This document shows positions 4,610-5,803 of a DNA stretch of 5,803 bases, piece by piece. The DNA lies in contig JAISRP010000039.1 in assembly GCA_031273585.1 (NCBI GenBank), positions 1 through 5,803 on the forward strand, written 5' to 3'. The notes beneath the pieces were generated by a model, which worked only from the letters and a program-made list of their open reading frames with translations, searched no databases and had not been told where the DNA came from. The position numbers and the translations under genes were made by a program. The stretch comes from Synergistaceae bacterium (GTDB lineage: Bacteria; Synergistota; Synergistia; Synergistales; Synergistaceae). The first letter of the stretch is position 1. Each line of letters opens with the position of its first letter.

Positions 4610-5803
4610 TCAATGATCGTTTCCTGCGACCTCCAGAGCGATTTCCGACTCGGCAAAGAGTGAGCCGAACCTGAAATTTTTCGCCCTCTGCATGTCGGAT
4701 ATGCTCTGCATCAGGAGCCTGTACTCCGACGAGAGGTTGCTGTAATTCTGGGTGACGGGGGCGGTTGCGCGGGCCGACTCCCTCATCAGGAAGTCATAGT
4801 TTTCGACTATTTTCCGCACTATCGAGGCGTCTATCTGGCCTTTGTCCGACATCTCCCCGAGGATGGATACAACTTTTTCCTTGGGGAAGACGCCCTTGTA
4901 GCTGCGCGCGCCGCTGAGGGCGCTCAGGATGTCGGCAACGGCCACGATTCTCTCGCTGAAGGCGATCTCTGAGGCGCCAAGCCCATCCGGATATCCGCTG
5001 CCGTCCAGCTTCTCATGATGACGGCAGGCGATTCTCTCCACCTCCCTGTCCACCCTGCCGTTCAGTATCTGGCGGGTGAGGAGTATGTGGGTTCTCATGG
5101 TCGCCATCTCCTCGTCGCTCAGCCGCCCGGCGTTTTCGAGAATTTCGACCGGGATTCCGGCTTTGCCGAGGTCGTGGAGCAGCGCGCCTTTCGTCACGTA
5201 ATTCACCTCCTCCTCCGGTAGCTGGAAGAGGATGGCTATGAGCCTGCTGAGCTCGGCGGTCGCCACCGTGTGGTTGACGGTATGCCGGCTCCTGAAGTCG
5301 ATGGAGAGCACCAGCATCTTCAGGTACTCGTCGATGTCGGACCGGTTCTGCCCTATACTGCAGAGCTGCCGCCACAGCTCGTTGTAATCCATTGACCCCT
5401 TGTCCTCGAAGAACAGCGGCAGAAGCTCCTGCGAGAAATTCTTCTGCTTTGCGTCGGAGAAATGCTCGTGCAGAATGTCCAGCGACATGACATTAAACCG
5501 CGTCGCTATCTCGATTCTGTCGGCGATATGCAGGATCTGTGCCAGCTCGCGGTAAAATTCCGGGATCGAGTCCATATATTTCAAACTCGTATGATGGAAG
5601 AGAACCGCCGGCGCCAGATGTGACAGGGGGGAGAAATTCTTGATGAAGAGATACCCGTACACTGAGTGCTCCCACGCGTTCTCGGAGTCGAACGAGACAA
5701 GGCGGCTCACCATATCCGTCTTGAACGCGCCTATGTCGTGGAGAACGGCGATCAGGCACATGTCGTTTATCTCTTTTTCCGTGTACTTTCCCGCCGCCCT
5801 CAT
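4610..5803 (-). CDS. Tandem HD / HD-GYP protein, predicted cyclic-di-GMP phosphodiesterase (5'-partial)
   Basis: The 397 visible residues run off the window edge. The first Met coincides with the edge and the first HD motif comes only 22 residues later, so the real start is probably outside. Two metal-dependent phosphohydrolase domains are present. The first keeps H22-D23 (LHDIGAFK), H46 (WEHSVYGYLF), H70-H71 and D95 (HIADRIEI) but has no GYP signature. The second is a full HD-GYP: H174, H210-D211 (LLHDLGK), H239, H262-H263, the signature HHEKLDGSGYP (262-272) and D291 (VADILSAL). HD-GYP enzymes hydrolyse c-di-GMP to pGpG or GMP, so a role in c-di-GMP signalling is inferred. No membrane segment or receiver domain is visible in this part. 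The stop TGA is at 4610-4612, and no clear terminator follows. The last 50 residues, after the HD-GYP fold, are mostly helical and of unknown role. Confidence 0.94.
   Translation of the reverse strand: MRAAGKYTEKEINDMCLIAVLHDIGAFKTDMVSRLVSFDSENAWEHSVYGYLFIKNFSPLSHLAPAVLFHHTSLKYMDSIPEFYRELAQILHIADRIEIATRFNVMSLDILHEHFSDAKQKNFSQELLPLFFEDKGSMDYNELWRQLCSIGQNRSDIDEYLKMLVLSIDFRSRHTVNHTVATAELSRLIAILFQLPEEEVNYVTKGALLHDLGKAGIPVEILENAGRLSDEEMATMRTHILLTRQILNGRVDREVERIACRHHEKLDGSGYPDGLGASEIAFSERIVAVADILSALSGARSYKGVFPKEKVVSILGEMSDKGQIDASIVRKIVENYDFLMRESARATAPVTQNYSNLSSEYRLLMQSISDMQRAKNFRFGSLFAESEIALEVAGNDH

Noticed and set aside
5013..5759. Other-frame ORFs inside the HD-GYP gene
   Set aside because: They overlap the conserved HD-GYP coding frame and have Arg-rich translations without motifs.

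Overview
The window looks like part of a chromosome from a member of the Synergistota. The main clue is the large secreted protease at 2261-3982. It ends in a Gly-rich linker, a conserved-looking Cys, a hydrophobic segment and a basic tail, which is the layout of the Synerg-CTERM sorting signal as I recall it. The fairly GC-rich coding DNA fits. I could not search a database, so this placement rests on motif recognition.

Left part (1-1650, minus strand): a biotin pair. birA encodes the bifunctional biotin-protein ligase and repressor. bioY, just downstream, encodes the biotin-binding subunit of an ECF-type transporter. bioY has its own consensus promoter (TTGACA, 17 bases, TATAAT). A BirA-operator-like inverted repeat covers the -35 box and overlaps the birA stop codon. 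The implied circuit is that BirA loaded with biotin shuts off biotin uptake. birA has no Shine-Dalgarno sequence upstream of its ATG and may be translated from a leaderless message.

Middle (1651-2260, plus strand): no intact gene. A twin GC-rich hairpin ending in a T-run sits beside the birA promoter. It is followed by a frame-broken remnant of a small two-helix membrane protein, then a ribosome-binding site with a nine-codon stub that looks like a beheaded gene.

Centre (2261-4235, plus strand): a secreted papain-like C1 cysteine protease with a C-terminal beta-rich (lectin-like) domain and a Synerg-CTERM tail. A perfect 16-bp hairpin without a U-run lies just after its stop. Next is a 53-codon ORF that is almost entirely a signal peptide, either a tiny secreted peptide or a truncated gene.

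Right part (4234-5803, minus strand): a solitary tRNA-Val(GAC) with encoded CCA, a consensus promoter and a good intrinsic terminator, all easy to delimit. Beyond it is the 3' part of a tandem HD / HD-GYP protein, a predicted cyclic-di-GMP phosphodiesterase whose N-terminus lies outside the window. Between these two is about 250 bases of non-coding DNA holding an imperfect long hairpin.

I see no CRISPR array, transposase, integrase or defence system. No clearly new multi-gene system is evident. The points most worth following are the sorted protease with its mini-ORF neighbour, the BirA switch, and the hairpin elements.
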